From Flavobacterium frigoris PS1 (GTDB lineage: Bacteria; Bacteroidota; Bacteroidia; Flavobacteriales; Flavobacteriaceae), in contig NZ_AHKF01000018.1 in assembly GCF_000252125.1 (NCBI RefSeq), forward strand, positions 434,001-498,000: DNA of 64,000 nt, given 5' to 3'. Position numbers and translations under genes: made by a program. This document shows positions 63,901 to 64,000 of the stretch, in pieces. Numbering within the stretch: the stretch's first letter is position 1; every line of letters starts with the position of its first letter. Below the pieces are notes generated by a model. That model searched no databases and had not been told where the DNA came from. It saw nothing but the letters and a program-made list of their open reading frames with translations.

Positions 63901-64000
63901 ATCATAAATTCCCGTTACCGTATTAATATCCGTTAATGCAATTGCCTTAAGATTACAAGTAGCGGCCTGCTGTATTAGATCAGCCAGCGGAATGGTTCCG
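60985..64000 (-). CDS. dnaE2: Error-prone DNA polymerase III alpha subunit (DnaE2 type), partial
   Basis: Runs off the right edge; the part seen is 1004 codons plus one base. At the N-terminal side the PHP domain continues past the window (CNLKAIALTDINTVTGIYDF, then VVGIEFRCNNQLRYI). The polymerase core shows GRGSGANSIVSYCLGIT, PPDFDIDWSWKERDTI (catalytic aspartates), NQRSMHSCGIII and YGVMVYQEDVIKIALHYAG; the C-terminal OB region ends at PDPRYSNTNDR. Length and layout match DnaE2 (ImuC) translesion polymerases, which act with a Y-family protein and ImuA-like partner, probably encoded beyond the edge. An internal GTG at 63861 is not the true start. Confidence 0.85.
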   Translation of the reverse strand, partial: GTIPLADLIQQAATCNLKAIALTDINTVTGIYDFIKGCKEFNIKPVVGIEFRCNNQLRYIGLAKNANGLAEMNRFLTKHNFENTALPLAAPGFNDVCIIYPFENLPAILKEYEFTGISPEQLPKLFLPEWRARLDKMVVLQSVTFRTKREFNLHKILRAIDTNVILSKLTENDYCKTSEVMIPLEELLAKFEEHPKIIKNTGKLIDECNFEFDFKTPKNKKYYSGSRESDMKLLTDLAWEGLSKKYGDDNIQAKARVEKELKVIDQLEFSGYFLITWDIIQYSISQGFLHIGRGSGANSIVSYCLGITAICPIELDLYFERFLNINRKSPPDFDIDWSWKERDTILTYIFDKYGAEYVAFCGTNVEFKYRSIFREVGKVFGLPKEELDLLAKNPMQLHDKNPIVKLVQEYGMLLEKYPNQRSMHSCGIIISEEPITNYTPLEMPPKGFPIVLFDMHVAEDIGFEKFDILSQRGIGHIDDSVKLIEKNRGIKVDIRDIALSKNETKSNAFLSHGKTIGCFYIESPAMRGLLRRLKCDNYKTLVAASSIIRPGVAQSGMMKEYIFRHNHPNRFEYFHDVFKEQLGETYGVMVYQEDVIKIALHYAGLPAADGDILRRAMSGKGRSKAALQKVKDNYFACCAQKGHSVKLSEEIYRQIESFAGYSFCKAHSASYAVESYQSLYLKVYYPIEFMVAVINNHGGFYRTEVYVHEAKMSGATIHNPCVNKSEYETALYGIDVYLGFMQLEGLETKIAHFIVKDREANGEFKSLEDFINRIPIGIEGIQILIFIGAFRFTGKTKNQLLVIARLILVNFKPENKTLMLLQEPIKEYTLPVLERSAFEDAFDEIELLSFPVSCTPFDLLQTKYRGQLMAKDLLSHHKKTVKMLAYLISRKHVPTKIGTMYFGTWVDNEGEYFDTAHFTDSLKKYPFQGGGCYLLLGTVEVDYHFPTVTVSKMAKMPFVPDPRYSNTNDRQYKVHEQIKEDVSMTHRAPYPQQHEINLPRHKMG

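Noticed and set aside
1..64000. CRISPR array, tRNA, rRNA, insertion sequence or prophage
   Set aside because: No repeat-spacer array, no cloverleaf-type sequence ending in CCA or conserved T-loop, no transposase or integrase family and no flanking short duplications were seen by reading. A tRNAscan or Infernal run would be decisive.

Overview
The window is chromosomal DNA of a low-GC Bacteroidetes bacterium, most likely a cold-adapted Flavobacterium. The evidence is family content (TonB/Oar-type receptors, a type IX secretion sorting tail, Ig-like/GEVED/ice-binding DUF3494 domains, DUF3667, GYF_2, DUF4402), the lack of Shine-Dalgarno-like leaders, and several TAnnTTTG -7 boxes of the Bacteroidetes type. 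No rRNA, tRNA, CRISPR array, insertion sequence or phage gene was seen. Almost everything is accessory or peripheral metabolism.

Layout. 1-1.7 kb: arsenic-resistance operon on the minus strand (ArsR, DUF6428 protein, arsenate-reductase-like phosphatase running off the left edge) and an HMA-like protein. 2.3-10.5 kb: six-gene minus-strand operon headed by a GbsR/MarR-type repressor with a clear operator, then TolC, adaptor, RND pump, MscS channel and a beta-barrel protein. 10.9-17.1 kb: DUF3667 protein, stand-alone LigD phosphoesterase, glnK-amtB with a porin, GYF-domain protein. 17.4-23.8 kb: TetR regulator and transglutaminase-like protein divergent from a beta-oxidation operon (thiolase, FadJ-like, acyl-CoA dehydrogenase, thioesterase), with two near-identical operators between them.

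24.3-37.7 kb is a surface-structure region: a 2316-residue secreted adhesin with two DUF3494 ice-binding domains, followed by three DUF4402 subunit genes, a PapD-like chaperone and an usher-like outer-membrane protein. I read the latter five genes as a non-classical chaperone-usher fibre system, the most interesting thing in the window. 37.8-46.7 kb: porin, then DUF2064 protein, Oar-type receptor, methylthioribose-kinase-like protein, nucleoside hydrolase, and MsrA/MsrB lipoproteins.

46.8-60.8 kb is a long minus-strand run. From its promoter end: rhodanese, TIGR04282 transferase, sterol-desaturase-type protein, DUF547, TIGR04283 transferase, DUF6503 lipoprotein, FAD oxidoreductase, polyferredoxin, YwqK-like protein, three glycosyltransferases, ECF sigma factor with zinc-finger anti-sigma, GH113-like hydrolase, HAD hydrolase. 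Several of these families accompany arsenosugar biosynthesis, although ArsM and ArsS are not in the window. 61-64 kb: error-prone DnaE2-type polymerase, running off the right edge.
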